Part shown: positions 10,244 to 22,800 of the stretch, one piece after another | Layout: every line of letters starts with the position of its first letter | Numbering within the stretch: position 1 is the first letter of the stretch | Origin: Chalara sp. BL73 | Taxonomy: Eukaryota; Ascomycota; Leotiomycetes; Helotiales | Length of the DNA: 64,000 nucleotides | Assembly: GCA_918026815.1 (NCBI GenBank) | Contig: CAKJVC010000088.1 | Coordinates: 1,116,001-1,180,000, forward strand | Reading direction: 5' to 3' | Made by a program: the position numbers and the translations under genes | Notes under the pieces: generated by a model | Told to the model about the DNA's origin: nothing | Seen by the model: only the letters and a program-made list of their open reading frames with translations | The model's database searches: none

Positions 10244-12658
10244 TTATGCGGTCTTGGCGTACTTCTCACGGTAGTACTTGGCAGCGTTAACCATGTTGGT
10301 CAGAGCAGCCTTGGTCTCAGCCCATTGACGGGTCTTCAAGCCACAGTCAGGATCAATCCAGAGTTGTTCTGGCTTGAGGTGGACCAACATCTCGCCGATG
10401 CGGTCCTTGATCTCCTGCTCGGATGGGACACGTGGAGAGTGGATGTCGTAAACACCTGGACCGATGTGGCGGGGATAAGCCTCATCGACGAAGACCTTAA
10501 GTAGCTTGGCATCTGACTTGCTGTTCTCGATAGAGAGCACATCAGCATCAAGAGCAGCGATGGCATGGAAGAAGTCCTGGAACTCAGAGTAGCAGAAGTG
10601 GGAGTGGATCTGGGTAGAGTCCTGTACACCAGAGACGGAGAGACGGAAAGACTCGACAGCCCACTTAAGGTATGCCTCACGCTCCTTGCCGGAGCGAAGT
10701 GGGAGACCCTCACGAAGAGCAGGCTCATCAACCTGGATGACGTAAACACCAGCAGCCTCAAGGTCGACAACCTCATCGCGGAGAGCGAGAGCAAGTTGCT
10801 CGGCTTGGACAGATTGGTGAACATCATCACGAGGGAAGGACCATCGCAGGCAAGTGATTGGACCAGTCAACATGCCCTTCATTGGCTTCTTGGAAATGGA
10901 GACAGCGTATTTGGACTCCTTAACAGTCATTGGTGCTGGTCGGGAGATATCGCCGACAACGATGGGGGGTCGGACACAGCGGGAGCCATAAGATTGGACC
11001 CAACCGTGGGTGGTGAAAGCGTAACCATCGAGACGTTCACCAAAGTATTGCACCATGTCGTTACGCTCTGGCTCACCGTGAACGTAGACATCAAGATCGA
11101 GCTCTTCTTGAATCTTAACAACATCTTGAATCTCCTTCTCGATGAACTTCTCGTACTCCCCAGCAGTGATCTCACCCTTAGTGAACCTATTGCGTTGGAT
11201 ACGGATTTCCTTGGTCTGGGGGAAAGAACCGATGGTTGTGGTTGGGAAGAGTGGGAGGTTGAGGGCTTTTTGTTGTTGGGCAATGCGGACTGGGAACTCG
11301 GATTTTCTGTTATAATCGCTGGGCTTGACTCCTGATTGACGCTCCTTCACAGCTGGATCGTTGGTTCGCTTTGAGCTGGCACGGGCTTGGACTGACTTGG
11401 CGTTGGCCTCAAGTTGCTCACGAACGGCAGCTGGGCCATCGGTGACGGCCTTGGCAATGATGGTCACTTCGGTAGCCTTCTCAACGGCGAAGGAGAACCA
11501 ATCAGCAATCTCAGGGTCCAGCTTCTTCTCGCTGGCGAGAGTGTGGGGAGTGTGGAGGAGGGAGCTGGAGGTGGCAACAATAACACGGTCTTTGCCGAGC
11601 TTTTGGATCGCAGCCTCAACCTTCTCGATCGCAGCCTTGAAGTTGGTCTTCCAGATGTTACGACCATCAACAACACCAGCGGAAAGAATGGTCTTTGGGC
11701 CTAAGGCAGCAGCCACAGTCTCAAATTGCTCTGGATTGCGTACCAAGTCAATGTGGACGGCATAGATATCTTTTGGAAGAGCATCAATGTTGTGAACGAT
11801 GTCACCGAAGTATGTGGCAAAGACAAGCTTTGGGATCTTGTCACCCAGAGCAGCAAACTTCTTATAGGTTGGCTCGAAGGCAGCCTTAGCTTTTGATGGA
11901 AGATCAAAAACAAGTACCGGCTCATCAATTTGAACAGTCTCGGCACCGGCAGCCTTGAGCTTGGTGAGGAGCTCCTCGTAGATAGGAAGAAGCTTCTCAA
12001 GGAGGTCAATTGGGTCGACGGTTTGGTCACGGTCGGCCTTTCCGAGGTGAAGGAAAGAGACAGGGCCGACAAGGACTGGGCGAGTGGTGATGCCAGCCTC
12101 CTTGGCCTCAAGGAACTCCACAACAGCCTTGGGGTTTGGGTTGAGCTTGAATGCTTGGTTGTCTTGGAAGGTTGGCTTGACATAGTGGTAATTCGAGTCG
12201 AACCATTTAACCATCTCTAAACTGGGAACATCGATTCCATCTTTCTGGTGACCACGTCCCATAGCAAAGTATTCATCGATTGGATCGAGACCATGCTCGG
12301 TGTATCTTGGTGGGGCAACCTAGTCAGAAAATGTTAGGGTCGGAGAGTTGCAGAATTGGCGGGGTTGCTTACCCCGAAATCCTGAATGTGGGTTAAGACT
12401 TGATCATAAAGGGCGAAGTCATTGCTGGGAATGACATCGACACCGGCATTCTTCTGGATATTCCAGTGCTCTAGACGAAGTCTCTTGGCCTCCTTGAGGA
12501 GATCTGCTTGGGAGAGCTTACCGCCCCAGTATGCCTCGGTAGCCTTCTTCAGGTCACGGTTGACACCCATACGAGGGAAACCGAGGATAGATCTGTTGAG
12601 AGCATATCAGTCAGCATTGTTTATATAGTTTAGAGTTATGAACTTACGATTGAACCAT
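10244..12658 (-). CDS. MET6: cobalamin-independent methionine synthase
   Basis: Three coding exons (12658-12648, 12592-12373, 12319-10244) give 768 aa, the usual fungal length. The first coding exon is only 11 nt and joins as MVQSS-ILGFPRMG, the standard start of this family. The enzyme moves a methyl group from 5-methyltetrahydropteroyl-polyglutamate to homocysteine, making methionine in the cytosol. The C-terminal catalytic barrel shows the zinc ligands in IHSHFCYSEF (around residue 655) and DPDCGLKTRQW (near 735), plus IGSFPQT and QVDEPALREG. It is a single-copy-type housekeeping gene between the catabolic group and the NRPS locus. Coding GC and codon use look stronger than in the flanks, as expected for a highly expressed gene. 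Confidence 0.97.
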
Positions 12659-12728
12659 TTTTGCTGTTGTTTGCAAGTGCTAAAATGGGCAGGATGGTGG
12701 TGATGTTGTTGACGAGCACAATTGCGTG

Positions 12729-12785
12729 CTAGGTCGGATCAGTCAGCGATAGATGTCTAATTTGACGGTTAATGAGGCCACATAC
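12729..12785 (-). other. likely 5'-UTR intron of the methionine synthase gene
   Basis: Read on the minus strand, GTATGTGGCC (from 12785) to GACCTAG (ending at 12729) forms a 57-nt intron with a CTGAC branch-site candidate. It lies 70 nt upstream of the ATG. The leader upstream of it is pyrimidine-rich (about 12820-12900), as in many highly expressed fungal genes. Confidence 0.55.
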
Positions 12786-14657
12786 CTGTGTCTTTTGAAG
12801 AGTCGATATGAACAACTTCGTCTCTGTCCACAGAGAAGTTGATAGAAGTGAAGATAGTAGTATTGAGAGGGGGGAAAGAGGGAGCGGTGTGAAAGAAGCT
12901 GAAGGAAGGTTTGAAAAATTCGGAGGGGCTTTATGGTGGGGTGAGATTGTCTAAGCCTAATTGGGTCTAGAAGCATCGGCTACTGGCCCCCCTTGGCCGA
13001 ACTCATTCCGATGTGCAACACGGTCGTGACTTTCAGTGTTAGCTTCTTTGGTATAGCAAAAGGTGCAGCTCACACCACAAGACGTTGAGAGCTTCGCCTC
13101 TACTTTATTATTTTATTGAACTCAAACATGTGTTTTCTATGCTACTCCCATGGCTGCCAAAACAATGGAAGAATGCACCGCAAGATGATTTGGGCAGAAT
13201 AAAGGCGGTCTGCGGTGATCATGCAAACCCGCTGCCCGAATCCCGATACTCACTTTAGATTTCGGGTCTTTCCCATATCACACTGTAGAAGCTTCCCGAT
13301 CCGCAAATCGATTCCTCTAAGAATGATGCTTAATACTTGTTTCCCTACACGATGTGTGCGCCAGTTTGAGGACTCTGATATGTCTCTTCGCCTAATCAAA
13401 AGTTCAAAAACTTGAAAAGAACCGTCAACAACTCTCGATGGCACTGCGCGATGAGTGGCCCTAGTTAGATTGTTTAAGCCAAGCACACCATTGCAAACTT
13501 TTGGGACTTGTTGGTAATATGTCTCTTCTGAAGCTGTATTTTAAGCTCAAAATCAAGCCTTCTGTTTTCGATATTACAGATTATTTAAAGTTCAACCGTG
13601 ATTATTAACTAGAAACTGTTATACTGCTTATTTAAGGATACCAATGGCCGATCAATGGGGCTAGCGATCCAATCTCCTATTGCAAGAAAGAAGAAAGAGC
13701 TCACGAGTATTCTGACTCCCTACATGGTTGTTTTCTCAAATTAAGGAGGGAATGAGGCAAAATCCTTAAACATTCCAAGCGTCCGCTCTGGGGCGCTTCT
13801 GCCGTCGTGGTTTGCGTCGCTACTTCTGATGAAGCACGAAAAGAATATCACCAGACGGTAAATAGACTACAGGTGTGGTAAAGACGGGAGGGATAGGGGA
13901 CGACCCCGGGCTGATATGCCTACTAAAGCCATCAGATCTCTAGGCTGTGTATCTATATCAGTGGGCCTCACAGGATGTTAGACGAGGAGTTGGATGGCCA
14001 AACGAGATTGTATAAATTACAATCCTATGAAGTTAGAGATTATATATGGTAGCGCCCTAATTCAGCCTCAGATTTGTAAGTTTTAAAAGCCTGTGTGTTC
14101 TAAATCATTTCCGCAACATGCAATTTAACATAGTCTGCTACCGCCAGAGTGTCTGTCATAATAAACTTGGTGTGGAAAGTCATCGGGCAATCAGGTATCT
14201 AGGTACTTTTGTCACAGAGCCATTGTCAGCGAGTGCCTATTGACAGCAGTTCCTACAGCGTTCCCTATAAATTTAGGGATAGCAACATCAGAACTCCCTC
14301 ATCTCTTCGAGCACTTCAAGATTAAGCAGGCTGGAAGCACACGTAAGCCCCACACATATTTGCCTTTATTTAATTATATGCCACCCAATACAAAACCCAC
14401 AGTTTCGAGAACATCCTAAATCTCATTAGTATTCATCGCCCTGTAGCGAGCCACATGCCTCTCCCGTTCCTTAACACTATCAATACCTCAAACGGGAAGC
14501 TAGCTGTTGAGATCGATGTAGTGAGTAGTCTGCTCATAGATATAGATATATCCATCTCGCATTGAGACTAGGCAAACATAAAGCCGCACAACTTGTCCTT
14601 TCTCACAGGCCGCGCTCTCCCTTTAAACGCAGCCTCTAGAAGTAACGGCTCTTGATA
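12786..14657. other. gene-free stretch
   Basis: The methionine synthase promoter and then about 1.7 kb with stops in all frames. A TATA-like CCTATAAATTT near 14265 could be the old promoter of the relic gene that follows. No conserved protein segment was recognised. Confidence 0.4.
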
Positions 14658-15240
14658 GAGACCACCAACACCGATCACGGACCCTACGCCTCCTTTGCAC
14701 TTCGTCATCTCAACACACATGAAGATGCAGCCAAGGAACTAGATCACGCTGTCAAGGACCTTGGGTTTTCTTTAAGGCACTGAATGTAAGTCGCTTACGC
14801 AGTAAGGGGTCCCTGGTGCTGAGGAATTGTGCCCATTCACAGCTGAACGTTGAGTATAGCCGTTGCTATGTACCTGCATCTCTCAACCCTACCATACGCC
14901 AAAAACGAACCCGAAATACGGGGGTCGTCTGACAAGAGCCGTATCTTGGCCCTTAGGTGTTGGGCTAGGAGATGGCATTTAAGTGCCCTCTCAATCTTAC
15001 GTATCTGGACCGTAGGCATCTTCCATCTCTTTCCTCACCCAACACGAAAAAATCATCTAGCAAATATGCTGCGCGTTCCTCACTATGCCGGCTCGTTCAT
15101 TGCCGTCACGAAGGGCTGGCCGTGCCGCAATATTCAAAATAAGAGCTTTATAATGAGCAGAGGCCAGCGTAGAGCACACCGAGCGACATCTTTCTCGCCA
15201 GCGCTATTGAGGCATTTACTAGTGACAAGGAGGAAGAGCA
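14658..15240 (+). pseudogene. relic of an amidohydrolase-family aromatic decarboxylase
   Basis: Fragments in order resemble 2,3-dihydroxybenzoate / gamma-resorcylate decarboxylases (amidohydrolase superfamily, TIM barrel). From about 14680: YASFALRHLNTHEDAAKEL and then VKDLGF, matching the family's helix plus strand before the acceptor loop. A stop and about 80 nt follow. From 14862: VAMYLHLSTLPY (family VPxYLHPR), then LSILRIWTVGIFHLFPH (family LHxLxxxxxGVFDRFPx) and at about 15190 SFSPALLRHLL (family SGxFSTPALL). Key His and Asp residues are replaced or missing and stops interrupt the frame, so it cannot be an active enzyme. Such a decarboxylase would fit the aromatic-acid genes at 1-9.4 kb. 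The match is by eye and moderate. Confidence 0.5.
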
Positions 15241-15254
15241 TGGCGCGCTGTTGA

Positions 15255-18200
15255 TCACCCGCTTCTGCTAGATAAGGCCGATTTTCGGTTCAAGGATGGG
15301 CTTAAGGGTATGGCCGAGGAAGTCTAGAGATGAGGGAGGATCGACGTATGCGCATGCGAAGAAGCTTTTTGAAAATCAAGGTATCTCAGTAAGCACAGTG
15401 ATTATGCCTGCAATAGTGCCACAAGGCGGCACAACGTGTATGTCACTATCTTTTTAGTGCTTCTTGTTAAATACCAGCCGCTGCCAGACACCTAATATTC
15501 TCGCCTCATTTGTATTTCGTAGAAATAGCTGTGGCCATTGGGACTTTTCACTGGGCTGTTAAAAATTTGAAATCTACTGACTATGCGACATCGCTTATTC
15601 AAAGAGTGAGATTTTCCCGTTCCTACCTCTGAGCCCAATGAGCAGTGAAGTGAGGGTGTTCGAGAGAAAGGTGGTGAAAACAATGCCTCTTTTAGTTATA
15701 CTTGCGGTTTTCTTGGCTTTCAATCCTATTGAGGAGAATATTTATGTATGACATACAATCTCATATATGATTACGCAATGCCACTTGTCCCTCTCGCCCT
15801 GTAGCTACACACTTATTTTAATTGGAATGGAGTTAAATAAGACTCCTGTACCCTCAAGTATGACGATATCTCTTCTTTCAATACAATTAGTGTGATATAT
15901 AGTTCAAATCTGGTCACATGATAAAAACAACTATTCTGGGCCATGCAGTGTATTCTTGAATGAAGCTAAGATTGGGAATGTATATTAATCGACTTAAAGA
16001 GATAATATTGTTTAGAAGAGGTGAGAGTATAAAAACTTGAAACTTCGTTACTGATTTATTGCTCAAGGCACTATCGATTCTGGAGTGTGACCGAACCATC
16101 AAAGAAAGAGTGAACGTATTTAGCCATCCCCAAAACGCCTAAACTGTTATGTGTATTCACAAAAAAAAGATCATATCTTCAACAAAAAAAGCTTCCATAT
16201 TGTAATACATAGTCCTTGGTTCGGACTCCAACCAAAAACCTCAACGGTCTCAGTGTTTCGTCGAAGGGTAGAGTTGAGCTGAAAATGCTCTATGAAAACA
16301 CGTCAGTAGAACGTTGGTATCTTACACAAAGCTATCTTACTCACAAAGCTTTCTCAAAACTCTGCCCAACCACTTCTGATCCATTTGCTTGCAGATGCAC
16401 CTCAGATGATTCTGTGTGCAGTGACTACTCCTACCACAAGGTACAACTTGTGCTCTTGGTGGCCTTTGCAATCTTGTCGCCATATCTATCATCGGCTTCG
16501 CAGGTTCTTGGACTCGAGGAGAGCGGAAGGCTGGCATAGTGTTTGGAGAAATGAGGACCCCATGAGTACAACGTGTTTTGCTGTACGGTTCTGGAACCAT
16601 TATGATTTAGTGACGTGGAGCCCTGGGACTTGTTCAATGTATAGTATTGATATCGAAAAGGTGGTCCAGCTGGGAGGTTACGTTGAGATCTAAAAAGTCG
16701 ATGGGAAAGTGGGAGAGTGCAGATTACCTGAACATAGTTGAGAGTCTCTCTCCGAATGAAGGAGATCAAGTCCGTACGCGGAGGGGTAGGAGGGCAGAGA
16801 GCCACGATCGACGTTCATCGTTCATCACAGACAGCCACCGTAGCTCTCAATGAAGCGGTCAGGCTTCCATCTTCTCAGCCAGAACGGAGAAATGGAACAC
16901 CAGTTCCACTTCCTTCTGTCCTTCCCAATTTTGCAAGAAAGCTGGAGACGTACAGGAGGTTTGTTGGCGCCATCAATAGTTGGAATAGCAACTTGCAGGA
17001 CTGAAAAGTGTATAGCACGAAGTGATGTCGATCTTGACTCCACATCTGCCCAATACAACCTTCACTGTTGGTTGGACGCTCCAATGTTGAACTCAAATCA
17101 AGAATTTTGAGCAAGATGTTGATTCCGTGTTGGAATGGGAAGGCAAAGAGGTCGATCATCAGTATTATATGGGGTTCAAACTCTGGAATTTGCCGTGAAG
17201 AGGTAATTGTGATGAAACCACGATAGATGAATTTTTCGCGAGGCATTGTAGAAAACTGAGATCAGGGGCTAAAAGGTTGCCTGTGTATGCACAAAATCAG
17301 CTTGACGGCGGAAAGGGCCTAAAGAGGCGGCACGGGCAGCGGGCAAGCCTATTCTGTTGTTCCTGCATGGCTAGATATTCGGTCCTTCACACCGATTTTT
17401 GGCCTGCATTGGAAGTAGCGAATGGGGGATCCTGAGTCCATCAACGATGGGGTGGCAGTTTCCATCCAGAGTAATGTGGCTTGGGGAGCAGGAGTACTTT
17501 GGGCCAATCAAAGACCTGTCGGAATTTGCCAAAGAAAGGTCGCTTTCGAAGCATATGGCTTGAGACATGGGTCCTAAAGTAGAAATTTGAAAACTCTAAA
17601 GACAGAAAGAGAGGCTTAAAGGCCACTTTAAAAAAAAGAATAAAAATAAAACCCAGTTAAACAATTGCCAGTCTGCAGCCAGCCGGCGCCAAGCAAGCAA
17701 GCACTCAGAATGGAAAGCGTCATACTAGCCTCTTGACATCAACAGGGGCTGACCAGACATGTCACAATATTGCCTCCATTCGTATTCATATAAACGTGCC
17801 CATAGGAGCTGCATGACAAAACGTGATCGTCGTCACCAATTCCTCCCCCTTGTGTCATTTCCAGACAATTCATGGCCTTGGTAAAAGCTCAACATGGGTC
17901 GTGGGTGTCAACAGGGGCCTGTATCTGGATAAACACCGAGGCGGCTTGGTGGCGCATAGCCAAAGACGACATAGTAGATCGAAGAATACCCCATTATGGA
18001 GATCTTATGGAGATCGCAGATTTCCTATGGGCAGGGAAAAGCGACTATTCGTCAAAGAGTCTGGTATTCGCAATGTTTCATTGCAGGAGTTACATTGAAT
18101 GGGTGGCACTAAACCCGTTGTTGCGAAGAGGTATACCTGCTTCGGAAATTCGGGAAGATCTTCCCCGCATCTTTGTACCTATTTTCCGCAACGCCAGGGA

Positions 18201-19892
18201 TATGAAGACGTCTTAAACCTAGACTGAAAAGCCTCCCCCTGTTCTCTGCACAATATATACTGCCGATACACGACATTAATTAAAACCCCCAATCAAGAGT
18301 GACTCCACAAGGAGGAATCCGATGTTGTTGTTTGGTAGTGATGAAAGCTTGGGAACTTTGGGAGTACACTGAAACGCAGCCACCAGGTGATGCGCTTGCA
18401 TATGCCGCATTTGACAGGCTGCAATATGATCGAAGAGGCTGTCCATCTAATAAGGTCTAGCAGCTGAAACATCCCTAAGTAGAATATTCTTGACTAACAA
18501 AAACTGCAGTGAATGGGACGCTGCCAGCTATGCCCAGTCGGATATTTTAAAGCACCGTGTACTTTTGGTAGAGCTTCTGAGCCAACCGTTTTACCTCCGT
18601 ACTGGCTATACACTATGCCATTCTGAAGTCGATGCTTCTAGTCACCAATTGGGCTGCGGGATTATCCGCCAGCTTGCGGTCGTAGAGAAAAGCTTGGTAT
18701 AAAACGCCACGGTGCAGCTGTCTGCAGAGGCAAAGGGACAACGTGATTCATATGGCAAACGTGACGTGTAACGTATGCAAAATCACTCGGCCTCTCCGTT
18801 TTCGGAAGGAGCTTTTCACCAATTAAGCAAACGAAGGCATCGAGCTTGAAACCGCGGATTAGAATACAACCCTCCCCAGGTCAAGTCAAACAAGCAATGG
18901 TATGACATGATGAGGCTCGAATAGACAGATGTCAGTGCAAGGACATAAGTCATCTGGGTACAAGATCATGACAGGTTGTGAAACCGAACTACAAGTATTG
19001 CTTGCAAGCTTATGACGTTGTTATGTAACATCAGCTGAAAAAGGTTGAGAATGAAGATCTCATGTACCCTATCGGCTACTGAATCAACGTGCAAATAACA
19101 TGCAAGAACGTGTATGTCTCATCAAGAAAAATTCTGCATCACGCTTGCAAGCTTCTGGCGGAATGACCAGGGGGTTATCTACCGATTTTAGACGGATGTT
19201 GCTGTTCTGGAAGCTTTCTTTTTAAACAATGGCATTGGTCCTGTTACGAAGTGAGTCCCCTGGACTGCTCAACATTTCGAGCTCCCATAGATTCGAATCA
19301 AGGCTTATTTATCCATCGGAAAGTTTGGTCCTATCGTACTTTTGTCCTTCATCTGCATGATTTTCATAAGTTTTCCTTCCTATATCAGATGCAGATCGAC
19401 ATCATAATGGGACAGCTTAAGCCCGTGGTGTCAAAGAGGATTCAGATAGTATCAATGCAGGTGAAAGTGGAAGAAACATTGACCAATAATGGCTCGACGT
19501 TCTTTGTCCCAAGGATCTGTTAGAGAGTGAAACCTAACATGGACGTGTTTGAAGTATGCCCGAGGCGCCGTACGGGTATAGTTTAGCTTCCTTAGGTATC
19601 AACTCAAAGTAGAAGGCCAGGCTGCACAATTGCTAGAAACACACTAATATGCGTAGAGGCTCAGCTAAGTAAGGTTCTAGCACGTTGAAGGTTTTGAGCT
19701 TGGGGGGGAACTTTGTTATTCGAAAGAAATATATCCATAAACTCAAAACTATGCTGTTTTCGTATATAAGGTATTGCTGGTCGATCTAAAGACTTGTCTT
19801 ATCACTATATACTCGTAAAGTTGAGGAAATTGGTTCCTTCTGCTATCTTCTAACTGCCGTAGTAATACCATAAAATCCTGATCTTAGAGTTG
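15255..19892. other. long stretch without a convincing gene
   Basis: Small overlapping ORFs on both strands, none with family features, apart from a weak candidate at 17872-18216. No terminal repeats, transposase motifs or tRNA-like cloverleaf were seen. It separates the methionine synthase side from the ABC transporter and may be decayed sequence. Confidence 0.4.
17872..18216 (+). CDS. hypothetical ORF, 114 aa (doubtful)
   Basis: An uninterrupted ATG-to-stop frame of 114 codons, the longest in this gene-poor stretch. The product is rich in Trp and Arg (for example EAAWWRIAKDDIVDRRIPHY) with no signal peptide or membrane segment and no family I recognise. It could be an exon of a decayed gene or chance. 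Confidence 0.2.
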   Translation: MALVKAQHGSWVSTGACIWINTEAAWWRIAKDDIVDRRIPHYGDLMEIADFLWAGKSDYSSKSLVFAMFHCRSYIEWVALNPLLRRGIPASEIREDLPRIFVPIFRNARDMKTS

Positions 19893-22800
19893 TTAGTCCG
19901 CTAAGGTGACATTGTCATCGAAGTCATCATCATTTTGGTGCGAACTGTAGTAAAGCTTGTAGAATGCGCTGGTAGGCTGGACTAATAATTCGTGAGGCGA
20001 ATCAAACTCGCGAATCTGCCCTTCGTCCAGGAGTGCAATCTTGTCGTAGTCTAGGATTGAGTCGAGTTTGTGTGCTATATAAATGATTGTATGCTTTGAA
20101 AACTTTTCGCGGATGATATGTTGCATAAGTTCTTCCGTTCGTGAATCTACGCTACTGGTAGCCTCATCCATGATCAAGATGGAACTATCACGTAGCATGG
20201 CCCGCGAGAGGCAGAAAAGCTGTCGCTGCCCGTGAGAAAGGTGAAGATTCTCAATATCAGTATCCAAGCCCCCTCTTTCTCTCACATTATCCCATAATTG
20301 AACGGCTTTAAGGGCATCAATTATGGCAGAGTCAGACATGCGCATAAATGGATCTGCATTGAGTCGCACGGTCCCATTGAGAATAAAAGAATCCTGGGGA
20401 ACACCGATTAGACGGGACCGGATCTCATCTCGCGGTAGTGTGGCAATATCTAGGCCATCGATGAAAATTGAACCACTCTCTATATCGAGCATCCGAAAAA
20501 TAGTCATAACCAGAGAGCTTTTCCCACTTCCAGTTCGGCCACAGAGGCCGATCTTTTGCCCTGCCTCGATCTTGAGGCTTACTGACTTCAACACTGGTTC
20601 ATTTGGTTTGTATGATGCTGATACGGATTTGAATTCTATTGCACCCAAGGTTGGCCATGCTGCTGGAATAGCGTTTGTTTCTGTCGAGAGGTTCTCCGAT
20701 ATAGACTCTGCGGTGAAGTCTTTTATGCGCGCTACGCTTCCAATATGTGTCTCCAAATTCGTCCAGAAAGTGAGCAATAGCTTAATGCTCTGACTGAACA
20801 TGATAACGTTCAGAAGTGCGACGCCAACAAACCCAGGGTCAATCTTGCCTCGCAGTTTTACTACAAGAATGACTAACATCACCGCACATGCTGCCACTAT
20901 CAAATCCAATACAAGGGTTAACCACCGCTGCACAGCAAATAAGAGGTAGAAAGGTTTTTGGCTTTCATTGAGAAGGTGTTGGTTCTTCTTTTCGAGGGCC
21001 TTTTCCCATCCAAAGGCGCGAACAGTAGCGAGCCCACTGAGAATTTCCATGAATTGGGAATATAGAGGCGACTTGGACTCAAGATCAAGAAGCCGTAACT
21101 GTCTCGATGTGCGCAAATAACATTTTTGGATAAAGTAAAGCGCAGTTAGAATGACTGGGAATGCGACCGCAGCATAGATGGACGCTACACCAATCAAAAT
21201 CATCTGTGCGATGACTAGAAGAAATACTGCAAATGTATTAAGGGCAGCGATCGGAAGCTCCATGTCGATTAGCATCAGGTCTTGACTAAAGCGATTGACT
21301 GTTACTCCAGTGTCTGTGACGGAGAAGAAGGACATTGGCGCGTTGAGGACGGTCCTTAGTAGAGCCCAGTGGAAATTTTCTCCAGATTTTGGCACCATAT
21401 TGATGATGAGCTCCCAGCAACTGCATATGAGACAGAGGAGAGCGCCAATCCCCAGTACTGCGTAAATTCCCAAGTAGTAGCCAAGATTGCCATTTGGATC
21501 CAATACGTTGTCTTCAGCCCACCATTTGACCCAAATCGATGGAAAAGAGACACAGAAGATAAAGCCGGCGATTGCAACAACAAAGATCAAAGTTGGAATC
21601 CATCCGACATTCCTGACGTAGTAAAGGTAGACTGCAGAATCTCCGCTGCCTCTGCTAGAAGAATATTTGACATCATCTAGGCTCGCGAGTGATTTAGTTT
21701 GGCTATTGTTTTGCTTTTCAACATTTGAGGCTTGGTATGTGGACTGATAGTCCCAGTTTGGCGGTGGCAGGTTGAAGGATGATACATAACCTCCTGCTGC
21801 ATTGAGCTGTAGAAAAGTCCCTGCTTCAGACACTTTCCCATTCTGTAGCGCAACTATGTAGTCTGCAAAGGGCAGTCGTTGGACTGAGGATGTCGTGATA
21901 ACGACCGTGGTTTGGTGTTTTCGTAACAAACCATTCACGCCAAGAAGATTGTGGAAAACGCGATGTTCAGTGTCGGCATCTAGGCCGCTAAATACATCAT
22001 CGAGTATGACAAGGCTCTTTCGTGCGTAGACAGCTCTTGCAAGGGCCTAGGGGCTTAGTCAGAAACCATGGGGCAAGAAATTTGTTTCAGGATGATCAAA
22101 ACCTACAATGCGTTGACTCTGTCCTCCTGACAGAGATATTCCTTTGCTTCCGATCGGTGTTTGGTCACTGAGAGATAACTGGCACAGATCTTCTTCAAGA
22201 GCGCATGCATGAAGCACGGTCTCGTACCATATTGGGTCCATGTTATCGACACCTACGATGCTCTCTCGTATAGTGCCATTCATATGCCACGGACTCTGGT
22301 CCTACATGATTTCTGCGGGTTAGTTACTTTTTTTAGATGGCAAATGGTGGGGAACTTCTAAAACAGTGAATCTAGCTCGAAGAGATGACATACACAGAAA
22401 CCAGCTTCGTAAGAGCAAACTTGAATGGATCCTTCTGTAATGGGGACTTCCCCCAAAACAGCCCTGAGTAGTGTGGATTTGCCACTGCGAGATAGATTAG
22501 TACATCGTATTTAGTTGACAGGCTTTCCCCTCACCATCCAACTGGACCGACAATCATGCTGACTTTCTCCTTTGGGATCGTCATGTTGATCGAATCGAGT
22601 AGTGGCCCTTTCCCAGATTCCCAGCCAAAGCTTGCATTTTGTAAGACAATAGCGTCCGAGAGTGGGATATCTTCGACCGGCGTTAACGCGCTATCGGAGA
22701 AAGAGAGCTTCTTCTTGTCCCCCGAGTTTAATTCAGCTTGCAAGAGCTGATCTAGACTTTGGGGAACTTTTCTACTGTCTTGCCGCTCATCAATGTTCAG

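Noticed and set aside
10565..11335. 256-aa plus-strand ORF and further ORFs up to 12220
   Set aside because: They are antisense to the methionine synthase gene, which is certain from sequence and splicing.
15284..15420. possible second relic ORF after the decarboxylase remnant
   Set aside because: A few open codons resemble a conserved stretch, but I could not match it to any family in order.
16216..17246. cluster of overlapping ORFs of 60-124 aa on both strands
   Set aside because: They occur in all frames with no motif, no consistent splice sites and no signal peptide; most likely non-coding.
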